A stretch of 64,000 nt of DNA from assembly GCA_002336245.1 (NCBI GenBank), contig DDDG01000019.1, positions 1 to 64,000 of the forward strand. The letters run 5' to 3'. The notes beneath the pieces are model-generated. The model did not search any database and was not told the origin of the DNA. It saw only the letters and a list, made by a program, of their open reading frames with translations. The stretch comes from Flavobacteriales bacterium UBA1986. GTDB taxonomy: Bacteria; Bacteroidota; Bacteroidia; Flavobacteriales_G; Salibacteraceae. Positions 1 to 9,662 of the stretch are shown piece after piece. Within the stretch, counting starts at the first letter, position 1. Every line of letters starts with the position of its first letter. The position numbers and the translations under genes are program-made.

Positions 1-2573
1 GTTGTAAGCGGAGTAGAACCACCACCTAAGTGATAAATCATTCCATCTACATTAAATGAATCCAAATTGGCAGTTCCGATGTTCTGAACACTGATGTCAT
101 AGTCGCTTACCAAACCACACAATGGAGTTGTAGGATTATCAATGGTCAGCAAGGTCACCGAGTTTTGTGGAACACGGAACTCGTCCATTCCTGGATCAGG
201 ATTGAGCGGGTCGCGCGCTTGGCCGTCGAAATCTTCTGGAGCAACTGAAAGAGCGGCAGAACCAACTCCATCAACAGTGGCGTCGTAGAAGACGTGCAAA
301 TCTGTGTTTGCATCGAAGAAATCAACAACGTGCTCGATGCTACCAGCATCTTGTGCTGTTCCTGTGGCTTGCATAGCAGCTAAATCCGCTTTACAACCTG
401 AGATGTAACCAAGGCAATTCCCTTGAGTAGAGTAAACGTTATTGTCACGGAAGTTGATGGAATTCAAACCACTCATGTATAAGGCATAGCCATTTCCGTC
501 GTTGTTCAAAATGTTGTTTCTCGCATAAACATCGATGGGTGTACCGAACTCATATACATATAGACATGATGAACTTGCATTGGCGGAATTCAATCGAATT
601 GTATTGTGAACGATTTCTACATAGTCTGGGTACCAAACCTGCATTCCGTAAGATGTCCCACCAGTGAAAATAGGCTGATTTACAATATTGTTTCGAATGA
701 TGGAAGGATTTCCTGAAGAACCGCGTGGGTCTCTAAGATACATTCCGTAAGATGTAGTTGAGCTTTCAAGACTTATAGTATTTCTCTCAATCAGCGCTCT
801 ATCTGACTGGGTGTTGACATAAATACCATAGGCAGTACGAGATCCATAAAGACGAATGTCATTATCAGCAATCACTGCATCGGGTGCATAATAGAAATAA
901 GATGCATAACGGTAAGAACTTCCCGTGTTCAAATCCATAGAGTTGTTTGTGAAGGTCACATCAGGGGAATAGTAGATGTAGTTCACATAACCATAGTTGT
1001 TTCCTGCAGAAATGTCCCAAGTGTTGCCATCAATGAGGGCTCCGCGTACATAGTAGATGTAGTTTAACTGGCAGTAACTGGAGTAGCGTACATCCTTGAA
1101 TGTATTGTTCGTAACCGTTACATCATCAACATAATAGAACCAGTTGTGACGGTAGTACTGGTCAGTAAACGTACAGTTGTTCACTGTCCAATCGTGTAAT
1201 CGAAGTCCGCTGCTACCATATGCATATATGGCGTATGACCCATTGGTTAAGTTACAATTGTCTATAGTGACGTTATCACTGTGATCAATTGAACTCGTTG
1301 ACATATAAATCAATGAGTATGATGTACCAGTAGAAGTGTAGGCCGGTTTTGAGATGTCACAATTTTGAATTGTGATGTGGTCGTTGTTGTCTTGGAAATA
1401 GATAACGTCCGAGAAACGAGAAGTTGTCTTGATGTCGAAACCATCTAGAGTAATCCACCAAGAATCGTCGAACTCAACTGGGTTACCGCCATTCGTAAGA
1501 ACAGGAGCAGATGTGTTTCCAGGAGCTGATCGGAAGATGATCGGTGCAAATGGACCAGCACCTACAACACCACGGAATTCAATGAAACCATTATAAGTTC
1601 CTGAAACGACGTCCATATAAACTGTATCACAAACTTGTCGTGCAACCAAATCGCTCATTGCAGCAGTAAAGCTTGTGTAGTCTCCTCCACCTGAAGGATC
1701 AATTGTAAATGTCCCGCTCATTGCAGGCGTTAAGTTTTGAGTGGCCATAGCGTTGTTTGTAGCATCGCCATCAACTACACCGTTCGGGAAATATGCACTG
1801 GCATTCACTGCGTAGGTATTTCCTGAAGTGGCCGTATACTGACCTAGAGTTATAATAGTGTCTTCGCCTGGGGCAACACTCAAACCAGTAAGAGTGTCCG
1901 GGCCGTAGTTGGTTCCACCAAAGGATCCTTGGACCACTGCAGAGGTTAAAGTATTGGTACCGTAATTCTCTAAAAACACATCGAGGTCGTTTGTTCCAGC
2001 ACAAATGGTTGGCACTTTAAGTGCGCTAACTCCAGCATCGTTGGCCGGGGGCGGAATGAACTCGATCGCGTAATCTTCATACTCTCCACCATAGCTGCTA
2101 AATAGGCTGCCACATGGACCAATTCGAGGAGGTGTGCCGTCGTAACCACATCCAATACGCATTCTGGATGTACCCGTCATAGCAGAGAAAGGAATCGTTA
2201 CTGTGTGATTGGAACGACTACCCCACGAACTAGTCGTTTTATAGATGTAGAGGTTAAGATCTTCTCCTGGGTCGGTGAAGTCACCGTCGCCGTTGAAATC
2301 TATCCAAGCATTTCCTTGCCAAGAGTTGGTGATCTGTAAAGTAAAGGAGCTTCCTTTTTTTACGGACACTTTTTGTGTACCTGAATAGTTGGTATAAGAT
2401 GCGCTTATACCTGATGAATTGGTAAAGTTTGTCACACCACCGATGGTAGCAACTCTTTGAATTCCATCCCATGTAGAGCTTAAGCCGGTTGGCACACAAT
2501 ACTGGGCATTTAGTTGCGTTGAAAGAAATATTCCAACAAAAAGAGCCGCAAGCGACGTAAAGAAGTTTTTCAT
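1..2573 (-). CDS. Secreted beta-helix protein with GEVED domain (C-terminus beyond window)
   Basis: The reading frame is open from an ATG at 2573 to the left edge, giving 857 codons without a stop. It begins with a Sec signal peptide (MKNFFTSLAALFVGIFLSTQLNAQ region, cut after about residue 23). Near residue 88 a GEVED-type motif is visible (WIDFNGDGDFTDPGEDL). Residues about 178-264 resemble a CARDB-like beta-sandwich (NDAGVSALKVPTICAG). Residues about 360-715 carry many short repeats of the ITIQNCDI / VTIDNCNL type, as in right-handed parallel beta-helices (PbH1). A second CARDB-like stretch follows at the edge. Such architecture is usual for T9SS-exported surface proteins of Bacteroidota, but the C-terminal sorting domain would lie outside the window. 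Substrate unknown; it could be an adhesin or a polysaccharide-binding protein. Confidence 0.85.
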   Translation of the reverse strand, partial: MKNFFTSLAALFVGIFLSTQLNAQYCVPTGLSSTWDGIQRVATIGGVTNFTNSSGISASYTNYSGTQKVSVKKGSSFTLQITNSWQGNAWIDFNGDGDFTDPGEDLNLYIYKTTSSWGSRSNHTVTIPFSAMTGTSRMRIGCGYDGTPPRIGPCGSLFSSYGGEYEDYAIEFIPPPANDAGVSALKVPTICAGTNDLDVFLENYGTNTLTSAVVQGSFGGTNYGPDTLTGLSVAPGEDTIITLGQYTATSGNTYAVNASAYFPNGVVDGDATNNAMATQNLTPAMSGTFTIDPSGGGDYTSFTAAMSDLVARQVCDTVYMDVVSGTYNGFIEFRGVVGAGPFAPIIFRSAPGNTSAPVLTNGGNPVEFDDSWWITLDGFDIKTTSRFSDVIYFQDNNDHITIQNCDISKPAYTSTGTSYSLIYMSTSSIDHSDNVTIDNCNLTNGSYAIYAYGSSGLRLHDWTVNNCTFTDQYYRHNWFYYVDDVTVTNNTFKDVRYSSYCQLNYIYYVRGALIDGNTWDISAGNNYGYVNYIYYSPDVTFTNNSMDLNTGSSYRYASYFYYAPDAVIADNDIRLYGSRTAYGIYVNTQSDRALIERNTISLESSTTSYGMYLRDPRGSSGNPSIIRNNIVNQPIFTGGTSYGMQVWYPDYVEIVHNTIRLNSANASSSCLYVYEFGTPIDVYARNNILNNDGNGYALYMSGLNSINFRDNNVYSTQGNCLGYISGCKADLAAMQATGTAQDAGSIEHVVDFFDANTDLHVFYDATVDGVGSAALSVAPEDFDGQARDPLNPDPGMDEFRVPQNSVTLLTIDNPTTPLCGLVSDYDISVQNIGTANLDSFNVDGMIYHLGGGSTPLT

Positions 2574-2655
2574 AACCTCAAGATTAGATTTGTAAATTAC
2601 TGGTTTACTTGTTATTAAGTCTTTTAATCCCTGAATGGTTGGAAACCATAGCTGC

Positions 2656-2686
2656 CAAATTTAGAAATTCTGGCTTCCCCACCAAA
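2656..2686 (-). promoter_or_regulatory. Bacteroidota-type promoter of the beta-helix gene
   Basis: On the minus strand TTTG (2686-2683) is followed after 19 bases by TAAATTTG (2663-2656), a full match to the Bacteroidota -33/-7 consensus TTTG-N19-TAnnTTTG. Transcription would start near 2649, giving a 5' leader of about 75 bases before the ATG at 2573. The rest of 2574-2748 shows no gene. Confidence 0.75.
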
Positions 2687-2748
2687 TAAAAGTTCGAAAC
2701 CATAGACGCGGCTTTAGCCAAGTGCGTTGGGTATCGACTTAACTTTTT

Positions 2749-5700
2749 TTAATTTTTCAATACTTTAAGTTGATCGTCGTTGTTTGCAATCACAAAGAAA
2801 GTGCTCCCATCGGCCAGCTTGCCTTTTTCAACGTCTTTAACATCACCCGGAGTAAAATACCCACTCTGAGTTACTGGCACCCATTCAAAGTCACCCTTGC
2901 CATTGCCTTTCAACATACCTCCAATGCTGGCGTCGTTTCTCGTTGTTTCAACTTCGGCACTGAAGAGGTTCCCTGAGAATACCACATCGAGATTGCCGTC
3001 GCCGTCGTAGTCGCCGGAATTGATGCTCGTAATACTCGAGATCTGCGCCATGCGCGGAAGCTTCCGTATTTCAAATTGCCCCCCACCTTTATTCTCTAAA
3101 TAGAGGGAAGAAAAGTTGGTTACCGCATAGTGCAATGCTTTGTCAAGCTTATCACCATATACGTCAGCCAAAGAGGCCGTCCCAAAATCATCGTAAGACT
3201 TAAACTTCTTTTTAATAAAGGGCATTTGCTGAGAGGAACATGTTCGACCGCGAACCGGATAACAGGTTCCACCATTGTAGTATCCTAAAACAATGTCGAG
3301 ATTTCCACTGTTGTCAAAATCGTGGCAATAGATGTGGAAAGGTTCCTCGAATGAAGCTTTGTATTTGTAGTTCTCGCCAAGGTTCCCCAAAATGATGTCC
3401 TGGTCACCGTCGACGTCGAAGTCATTTAAATGTATGGCCGACCACCATCCGATTTGTTTGGCAAGCAGATCGTTGTCTAAAATCTCAAAGGAGGTCCCTT
3501 TGTTCATGTAGAAATTGATGGAAGTCCATTCGCCTACAATCAATAGGTCGAGTTTTTCATCTTGATCAATGTCAACCCACTCGGCATCGGTAATCAATCC
3601 AGCTTGCCTTAAATCTGGAGCCAATTCATCTGTGACGTCAGTGAATTTTCCTCCGTCGTTTCTTAAAATGTAAGACACCGGAGAAAATGGATACGCTCCA
3701 GGCACCAGTCTTCCCCCAACGAATAGATCTAAGTCGCCATCACCGTCGTAGTCTCCAGCTTCAACTTCTTTTCCACTCGTGCTCATATTTGGCAGAGCTT
3801 CCCAATTCACTTGGAAATTCCCCTTACCGTCATTCACATAAAGGCGATCTTGAAGTTCCGCGGCTTGCTGAGGGTATTCATTTCCTCCACTCACGACATA
3901 AAGGTCTTGATCTCCATCATTGTCGGCATCAAAAAAGAGGGCATCTAGATCTTCGCGCGATTTTTCTTTAACCCATGGCTGAGCATTGGATAGTTTAAAG
4001 CTTCCAGACTTCGACTGAAGATACAGAGCTCCCGACTGAGCAAGTGCACCGCCAACATAGAAATCATCTAGGCCATCTCCATTTGCATCGCCAACGGTCA
4101 CCCCTGGGCCATGCATTGAGTTTCTGTGCGGAAGTAAAATCTCAGTCGCGAAATCGTCAAACTCATTTTCAACATGAATAAATTCATGCGTCATCAAGGC
4201 CGTAGCATCTTGGAAATAAGTTTTAGGTTTCGATTGGGCATAGGTCCCTTGAGCGTCACTGATGGAAAGAGTGAACAGTTGGTTTGATTCCGTCAATTTT
4301 TTACTCAAGGCCTTACCATTTGGAAAAACGACTTCCACACGATCCAATTCAACCCCTTCACGCACGGCGAAGAAAAGATCTCTCCCATTGCTCGACATAT
4401 AACCTCGGGTAGGCTGGTTTTCTGAAAACTGAATTCCATCACTCGTATATAAGGTCACCTTCGCGCCAATGGCATCCGGATTTTGTGGACTGCCTTCAAG
4501 CTTGAACTTTACATATTTCTGCTCGAACATCTCGTTTGCTTTGTTTTCATAGACCCAAGCAAAATCTTTGATGTTGTTTGTGACCAAGTCTAAATCACCA
4601 TCTTGATCTAAATCGGCAAAAGCGGCTCCCTGGGTAAATCCTTTTTGTCCGACACCCCATTCATAGCTCTTCTTGGAAAAACTTAAATCGCCGTTGTTCT
4701 TGTAGGCATAATTCGGAAGCGGGGTTGAAGGAGCTTGTCTGAATTTCTCAGCAGCATTTTTTGGAGAGGTGCTTCCACCTTTACCATAAGTTTCAGACAT
4801 GCGAATTCGATAGTCGTTGTCGCGGTCATCGATTCGATAGCCATTCGAGATGAAACAATCTTTGTATCCGTCGTTGTCGAAATCGGCAAACAAGGGAGAC
4901 CATGACCAATCTGTACTGTGCATTCCAGTCATCTGAGCGATGTCGGAGAAACTTTCGTTTCCTTGATTCAGCTGAAGAGCATTGTACATATATTGATGTG
5001 GAAGACCAAAATTCACAAGCTCATAAAACCGATCCGGTTGCATGGCCGACATCATTGTTTTGATTCGTTTGTTGTCTTCGGCTGCCATATCTAAGGTGAA
5101 GATGTCGAGCAAGCCATCGTTGTTCACATCAGCAATATCATTTCCCATCGAGAAGAGCGAAACGTGTTTCATCCAACCTTTCACATCTTCAGTGAAGGTG
5201 CCGTCGCCATTGTTGACATATAAATAGTCGGGGGCATCGTAATCATTGCTGATGTAGATTTCTGGGTAAAGGTCTCCATTGAGATCGCCAACGGCAATGC
5301 CGAGGCCCCATCCACCCAACATTTCATAACCAAGTCCGGCTTCTTTAGAAACATTCTTGAAACTTCCGTCGCCATTGTTTCGATAAAGTATGTCAGCTTG
5401 AATGGGGCGATCGCCCGATGCACGTTTTATAAGACTCACCGACGACCATTCATTGCCATGGTTTAAAACATAAAGGTCGAGGTCACCATCTAAGTCGTAA
5501 TCGAAGAACACCGCTTGAGTACTGAAGCCGCTGTCAGCAATTCCGAATTGCTCTGCTTGTTCCTTGAAGCTGTTGTTTTGCTGATTGATGTATAGTTTGT
5601 TTTTTCGATTGGGTCCATCTCGGTAGCCAGAACAACTCACATATATATCCAACCAACCATCGGCGTTTACATCGGCCATCGTAACACCCGAAGTCCATGA

Positions 5701-6075
5701 GGAGTCGTTTCCAACTCCAGCAGATGCAGTAATGTCCTCGAACTTTAAGTTGCCTTTGTTGAGATAAAGTTTATTGGCAACTTCACTTCCACCGAAATAG
5801 ACATCTTCCAATCCATCGTTGTTGATGTCGCCAATGGCAACACCCGAACCGTTGAAGTTGTATTGATACTTATAAAAAAGGAGTTCGGTATCAAAAGTGA
5901 AATCGTTTCTGAAATTGATTCCCGTTTCTTCTGGAGTTAAAAACTTGAATAGCTTTTGATTCAAATTGGTTTTTACTGGCGCCTTGGTTTCTTCTTTAGG
6001 CGCATCGTTTCCGCAAGAGAATAATGTAAGGCTCAAGGCGGTTAACGATAGGAAGGAGAGTATTCGAATCTGCAT
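2749..6075 (-). CDS. FG-GAP/VCBS repeat lipoprotein with ASPIC/UnbV domain
   Basis: About 1108 residues. The frame extends upstream to a TTG at 6099, but the ATG at 6075 starts directly with a lipoprotein signal (MQIRILSFLSLTALSLTLFSC, lipidated Cys at residue 21), so I choose 6075. The mature part contains many calcium-binding-like FG-GAP/VCBS repeats of the form DxNxDGxxDxY/F (for example DINNDGLEDVYFGG and DYDGDGDLDLFVGG), forming two beta-propeller-like blocks. Between them, near residues 520-590, lies an ASPIC/UnbV segment (GAKVTLYTSDG ... NGRDLFFAV ... VEVVFPNG). In Bacteroidota such lipoproteins are common at the outer membrane and often lie near polymer-use genes; no SusC/SusD pair is present here. 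It follows the response regulator gene by 49 bases and may share its transcript. Specific ligand unknown. Confidence 0.88.
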   Translation of the reverse strand: MQIRILSFLSLTALSLTLFSCGNDAPKEETKAPVKTNLNQKLFKFLTPEETGINFRNDFTFDTELLFYKYQYNFNGSGVAIGDINNDGLEDVYFGGSEVANKLYLNKGNLKFEDITASAGVGNDSSWTSGVTMADVNADGWLDIYVSCSGYRDGPNRKNKLYINQQNNSFKEQAEQFGIADSGFSTQAVFFDYDLDGDLDLYVLNHGNEWSSVSLIKRASGDRPIQADILYRNNGDGSFKNVSKEAGLGYEMLGGWGLGIAVGDLNGDLYPEIYISNDYDAPDYLYVNNGDGTFTEDVKGWMKHVSLFSMGNDIADVNNDGLLDIFTLDMAAEDNKRIKTMMSAMQPDRFYELVNFGLPHQYMYNALQLNQGNESFSDIAQMTGMHSTDWSWSPLFADFDNDGYKDCFISNGYRIDDRDNDYRIRMSETYGKGGSTSPKNAAEKFRQAPSTPLPNYAYKNNGDLSFSKKSYEWGVGQKGFTQGAAFADLDQDGDLDLVTNNIKDFAWVYENKANEMFEQKYVKFKLEGSPQNPDAIGAKVTLYTSDGIQFSENQPTRGYMSSNGRDLFFAVREGVELDRVEVVFPNGKALSKKLTESNQLFTLSISDAQGTYAQSKPKTYFQDATALMTHEFIHVENEFDDFATEILLPHRNSMHGPGVTVGDANGDGLDDFYVGGALAQSGALYLQSKSGSFKLSNAQPWVKEKSREDLDALFFDADNDGDQDLYVVSGGNEYPQQAAELQDRLYVNDGKGNFQVNWEALPNMSTSGKEVEAGDYDGDGDLDLFVGGRLVPGAYPFSPVSYILRNDGGKFTDVTDELAPDLRQAGLITDAEWVDIDQDEKLDLLIVGEWTSINFYMNKGTSFEILDNDLLAKQIGWWSAIHLNDFDVDGDQDIILGNLGENYKYKASFEEPFHIYCHDFDNSGNLDIVLGYYNGGTCYPVRGRTCSSQQMPFIKKKFKSYDDFGTASLADVYGDKLDKALHYAVTNFSSLYLENKGGGQFEIRKLPRMAQISSITSINSGDYDGDGNLDVVFSGNLFSAEVETTRNDASIGGMLKGNGKGDFEWVPVTQSGYFTPGDVKDVEKGKLADGSTFFVIANNDDQLKVLKN

Positions 6076-6124
6076 GGTCAACTGTTCTTTAATTTTCAAC
6101 TGATGCTAATATAATGGTCTCGGC

Positions 6125-7288
6125 TTATGCGTTACCGAAACTTTTGACATGATTTTGGTCAATAATATCGTCGCTTAAAATTACCAAGCGCTCAACTACA
6201 TTCCGGAGTTCTCTAATATTTCCAGTCCAGGAAGCTTTTTGCAATTCAGCAATTCCTTTGTCTGAAATCTCCTTTCGTTTAATCCCTTGCTCTTTGCAAA
6301 TATCGTCGAGGAAAAAATTCACAAGCAATGGAATGTCATCCAAGCGTTCTCGAAGAGGCGGTAATTCAATGAGTATTACACCAAGTCGGTGGTAGAGATC
6401 TTCCCGAAAGTTCTTCTCAGTAATTTCCTTTTTCAAGTCCTTATTCGTCGCGGCCAGAATGCGCACATCTACTTTAATGTCTTTGTCGCCGCCAACCCGA
6501 CTGATCTTATGTTCTTGAAGGGCTCTCAGAACTTTGGCTTGAGCGGATAAACTCATGTCGCCAATTTCATCCAAGAAGAGGGTGCCTCCGTGAGCTTGTT
6601 CGAATTTTCCTTTTCTCTGCTTGATGGCTGAAGTAAAGGCTCCTTTTTCGTGGCCGAACAACTCACTCTCAATCAGCTCTGCAGGAATGGCTGCACAGTT
6701 TACTTCAATGAAGGGTGATTTAATTCGATTTGATTTTTCATGAATCTGACGAGCAACCAACTCCTTACCCGTACCATTTGGTCCGGTAATGAGAACTCGC
6801 GCATCTGTTGGTGCCACTTTATCGATCATGTCGAAAACGGCTCTCATGTTCTCCGATTCACCAATGATGTTGGAACTGAATTTTCGGTTGATCTTTTTCC
6901 GCAGGACTTGAGTTTCGACGATGAGCTCTTGACGGTCCATTGCGTTGCGGACGCTCACGAGCAAGCGATTTAAATCAATAGGTTTTGGAATGTAGTCGAA
7001 GGCACCCTTCTTAAGTGCGGCTACCGCGGTGTCGATGGTGCCATGACCACTGATCATTATAAAGGTAGAATTGGGCTTTGCTTCCAAGGCCAATTCGAGA
7101 AGATCAATGCCGTCCATTTTCGGCATTTTAATATCACAGAGAATGAGGTCAAATTCTGTCGCCTTAATTTTCTGAAGTCCTTCCATCCCATCTTCGGCTT
7201 CATGGATTTCAAACTTCTCGTACTCTAGAACTTCTTTGAGGGAATTTCGGATGCTTCTCTCGTCGTCTACAATTAAGATTTTAGGCAT
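6125..7288 (-). CDS. NtrC-family sigma-54 response regulator lacking a DNA-binding domain
   Basis: 387 residues. Residues 1-120 form a receiver domain with DDE (8-10), phospho-acceptor Asp52 (LCDIKMPKMDG) and Lys at KP 101-103. Residues about 140-375 form an AAA+ sigma-54 interaction domain: Walker A GPNGTGKE (169-176), sigma-54 contact loop GAFTSA (216-221, usual form GAFTGA) and Walker B GGTLFLDEIGD (234-244). The protein ends right after the AAA+ lid (ERLVILSDDIIDQNHV), so the Fis-type helix-turn-helix seen in NtrC (about 460 residues) is absent. HTH-less activators are known from other bacteria (FlgR, CtcC type) and can act from solution. No histidine kinase gene is adjacent. It lies between an ABC exporter and a VCBS lipoprotein. 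Confidence 0.9.
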   Translation of the reverse strand: MPKILIVDDERSIRNSLKEVLEYEKFEIHEAEDGMEGLQKIKATEFDLILCDIKMPKMDGIDLLELALEAKPNSTFIMISGHGTIDTAVAALKKGAFDYIPKPIDLNRLLVSVRNAMDRQELIVETQVLRKKINRKFSSNIIGESENMRAVFDMIDKVAPTDARVLITGPNGTGKELVARQIHEKSNRIKSPFIEVNCAAIPAELIESELFGHEKGAFTSAIKQRKGKFEQAHGGTLFLDEIGDMSLSAQAKVLRALQEHKISRVGGDKDIKVDVRILAATNKDLKKEITEKNFREDLYHRLGVILIELPPLRERLDDIPLLVNFFLDDICKEQGIKRKEISDKGIAELQKASWTGNIRELRNVVERLVILSDDIIDQNHVKSFGNA

Positions 7289-7353
7289 ACTTAGTCGTCC
7301 AAGTTTGGTTGGACTCTACGAATCTAATAAAATGAGTGGCAGGATGGCAGGGC

Positions 7354-8688
7354 TTAATAGCGAATCCATTTCCAAAGTTCCTTGTACGAAATTTTTTTCC
7401 CATACATGAGAATTCCAGTTCTGTAGATTCTTCCAGCAAGCCAAACCACAAAGATGAAAGTTACAACGAGGAGAGACATCGATAAGGCAACTTCCCAAAT
7501 TGGAATACCTCCGTCTCCTACGCCAATAGCTACCCGAACGAGCATGACAATGGGCGAGGTAAATGGAATGATTGAAAACCAGAATGCGGCGGGGCCTTCA
7601 GGGTTCTGTATGATGACGGTCGACATTACGTAGGCTAAGATCAAAGGAGCTGTGACTGGGAACATAAATTGTTGCGAATCGGCTTCGTTGTCAACCGCGG
7701 CGCCAACGGCTGCAAACAGTGCGCTGTAGAGCAGATATCCTCCAAGAAAATAGAAGAGAAAAAGTCCGAGCATCATGGTCCAATTCGTACGCTTCAGAAT
7801 GCTGTTGGGATCCGAAAAATCGAATTCTTGTGGCATCGCAGAATTCCCTTGATTCATTTCCTGCAACACTTCTTCGGTTGCTTGAATTTGGGTCGTATCA
7901 ATTCCAAGTATTTCGGGCAAGATGAACATTTGAACAGCCATCACAATGGTGAATGTGAGCACAATCCAAACCACGATTTGGGTGAGGCCAACAAGGGCAA
8001 CCCCAATGATCTTTCCCATCATTAATTGGAAGGGTTTCACAGAGGAGATGATGACCTCGACAATCCTACTGGTTTTCTCTTCCATAACACCGCGCATTAC
8101 CTGCACGCCATATAGAAAGATGAACAGATAGATGAGCAAGCCAAAGACGAAGCCGATGACTGTTTTACCTTGGTCGATGTCTTCTTCTTTTCCCGACTCC
8201 GTAAACTTTATGGGCTGGATGGCGTAGTTGGTTTTAACGTCGTAAAACTCTTCGCGTGATATCTGATACTTCTCAAGTTTTAGCTCTTCAATGATGCCTT
8301 CAACTTTTGTCTCAATATTTCGAATGACAACAGCGCTGGGTTGTTTCTTGAAGTAGAGCTGAGCAGTCTTAGAGCCGGTCTCAATGTTCTTTGGAATGAA
8401 TAGGATTCCAGAGTAAGGTGAGTCGTGGAAACTTGCCTTTGCCTCTTCTAAAGTGAGCTCGCTGTAGTCGAAGGTGACACGCTTGTCGTTTTCGAGTTTA
8501 GAAAAGAGTGGACTCAATTGGTCGACGACTACAATCTTTTGCTCTTCCGCATCCTCAATGCTAAGCCATATGGTTAAGCTTATTCCACCTGCAATGAGCA
8601 AAGGACCAAGCAAGGTGAGGAGAACAAAAGTTTTCTTCTTAACCCTTGAGAAATATTCCCTACCGATGATGAGTCCAATCTTATTCAT
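7354..8688 (-). CDS. ABC-2 type transporter permease (NatB-like)
   Basis: 444 residues. A first membrane segment (FVLLTLLGPLLIAGGISLTIWL) follows a basic N-terminus (REYFSRVKKK). A long extracytoplasmic region of about 130 residues comes next, then five or so hydrophobic segments from residue 180 on, including VIGFVFGLLIYLFIFLYGV. The motif MEEKTSRIVEVIISSVKP is typical of the NatB/COG1668 permeases. The start overlaps the stop of the ATPase gene by 8 bases, so the two are translationally coupled and form one exporter. NatAB was first described for Na+ extrusion, but homologues vary in substrate; the cargo here cannot be read from sequence. Confidence 0.9.
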   Translation of the reverse strand: MNKIGLIIGREYFSRVKKKTFVLLTLLGPLLIAGGISLTIWLSIEDAEEQKIVVVDQLSPLFSKLENDKRVTFDYSELTLEEAKASFHDSPYSGILFIPKNIETGSKTAQLYFKKQPSAVVIRNIETKVEGIIEELKLEKYQISREEFYDVKTNYAIQPIKFTESGKEEDIDQGKTVIGFVFGLLIYLFIFLYGVQVMRGVMEEKTSRIVEVIISSVKPFQLMMGKIIGVALVGLTQIVVWIVLTFTIVMAVQMFILPEILGIDTTQIQATEEVLQEMNQGNSAMPQEFDFSDPNSILKRTNWTMMLGLFLFYFLGGYLLYSALFAAVGAAVDNEADSQQFMFPVTAPLILAYVMSTVIIQNPEGPAAFWFSIIPFTSPIVMLVRVAIGVGDGGIPIWEVALSMSLLVVTFIFVVWLAGRIYRTGILMYGKKISYKELWKWIRY

Positions 8689-9613
8689 CGTCAGTTTCTA
8701 TTTCGGTTACTTTTTGAATGAAAATATCGTTCATGGAGGGAAGAACCTCTCCTAGGGAATGAATTTCAGCAACGGGTAAAAGTGCTCTCAATAAGTCGTT
8801 GGATTTTACGTCACCAAGGAGTTTTACTTTGGCATATTGAGTCTCTCCCTTGTTCTGAAAATCGAGCAATTCAGCACCGGTCCATAAGGCATTCGTAAAG
8901 CCCATTTTATTGCCGACAAAATTGAGCTCATAGATGTTGGCTCTGTAGGCTTCTTTCACCTCTTTTACGGAACCATCTAAAATCTTTTCAGCCTTGTTTA
9001 TCAGGGCAATATGATCGCAGATTTCCTCTACAGACTCCATGTTGTGAGTAGAGAAAATTACGGTGGTTCCTTTGTCCCGCAACTCCAAGATTTCACTCTT
9101 AATTAAGTTGGTGTTGATTGGGTCAAAGCCAGAAAAAGGTTCGTCTAATATGATGAGTTCTGGCTCGTGTAAAACAGTGACAATGAATTGCACTTTTTGT
9201 TGCATCCCTTTTGAGAGATCTTCAACTTTTTTATCCCACCAATCAACGATTTGAAACTTCTCGAACCAGTGCTTTAGTTTTTGATTTGCGGTCTTGCGAT
9301 CAAGGCCTTTCAGCATGCATAAATAGGTTGCTTGCTCCCCGACTTTCATCTTGCGATAAAGACCTCTTTCTTCGGGCAAATAACCGATGCGTTCGGTGTG
9401 TTTAGGCTTGAGTAATTCACCATTGAACAGAACCTCGCCAGCATCGGGTCCAGTAATCTGATTGATGATGCGAATCAGGGATGTTTTTCCCGCTCCGTTC
9501 GGGCCAAGTAAACCGAAAATACTCCCCTTTGGAACCTGCAACGATACGTCCTTGAGCGCCTGATGTTTGGCGTAAAGTTTATCGACGTTTTTTATATCTA
9601 GAATCGGCTGCAT
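8681..9613 (-). CDS. ABC transporter ATP-binding protein (NatA-like)
   Basis: 310 residues, one nucleotide-binding domain at about residues 1-220: Walker A GPNGAGKTS near residue 38, signature LSKGMQQK near 139, Walker B LIILDEPFSGFDP near 160, and the H-loop STHNME near 190. The last 85 residues match the DUF4162-type regulatory tail common in NatA-like ATPases. It should drive the permease encoded directly downstream, whose start it overlaps by 8 bases. A perfect -7 element lies just upstream of its ATG, so this gene probably heads the transcript that runs toward the response regulator. Confidence 0.92.
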   Translation of the reverse strand: MQPILDIKNVDKLYAKHQALKDVSLQVPKGSIFGLLGPNGAGKTSLIRIINQITGPDAGEVLFNGELLKPKHTERIGYLPEERGLYRKMKVGEQATYLCMLKGLDRKTANQKLKHWFEKFQIVDWWDKKVEDLSKGMQQKVQFIVTVLHEPELIILDEPFSGFDPINTNLIKSEILELRDKGTTVIFSTHNMESVEEICDHIALINKAEKILDGSVKEVKEAYRANIYELNFVGNKMGFTNALWTGAELLDFQNKGETQYAKVKLLGDVKSNDLLRALLPVAEIHSLGEVLPSMNDIFIQKVTEIETDDE

Positions 9614-9632
9614 TACTTGGCTTCAGTTCAGG

Positions 9633-9640
9633 CAAATGTA
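9633..9640 (-). promoter_or_regulatory. Candidate -7 element for the ABC exporter genes
   Basis: On the minus strand the sequence reads TACATTTG, a full match to TAnnTTTG, 20 bases before the ATG at 9613. No clear TTG is seen at -33, so the call rests on one element. Confidence 0.45.
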
Positions 9641-9662
9641 ATTGAAAAGAAGAGCGTAAATT

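Noticed and set aside
155..2499. Several short minus-strand frames (about 60-77 codons) within 155-2499
   Set aside because: They are out-of-frame shadows of the 857-codon open frame that starts at 2573 and runs off the window edge; none has a recognisable motif or start signal.
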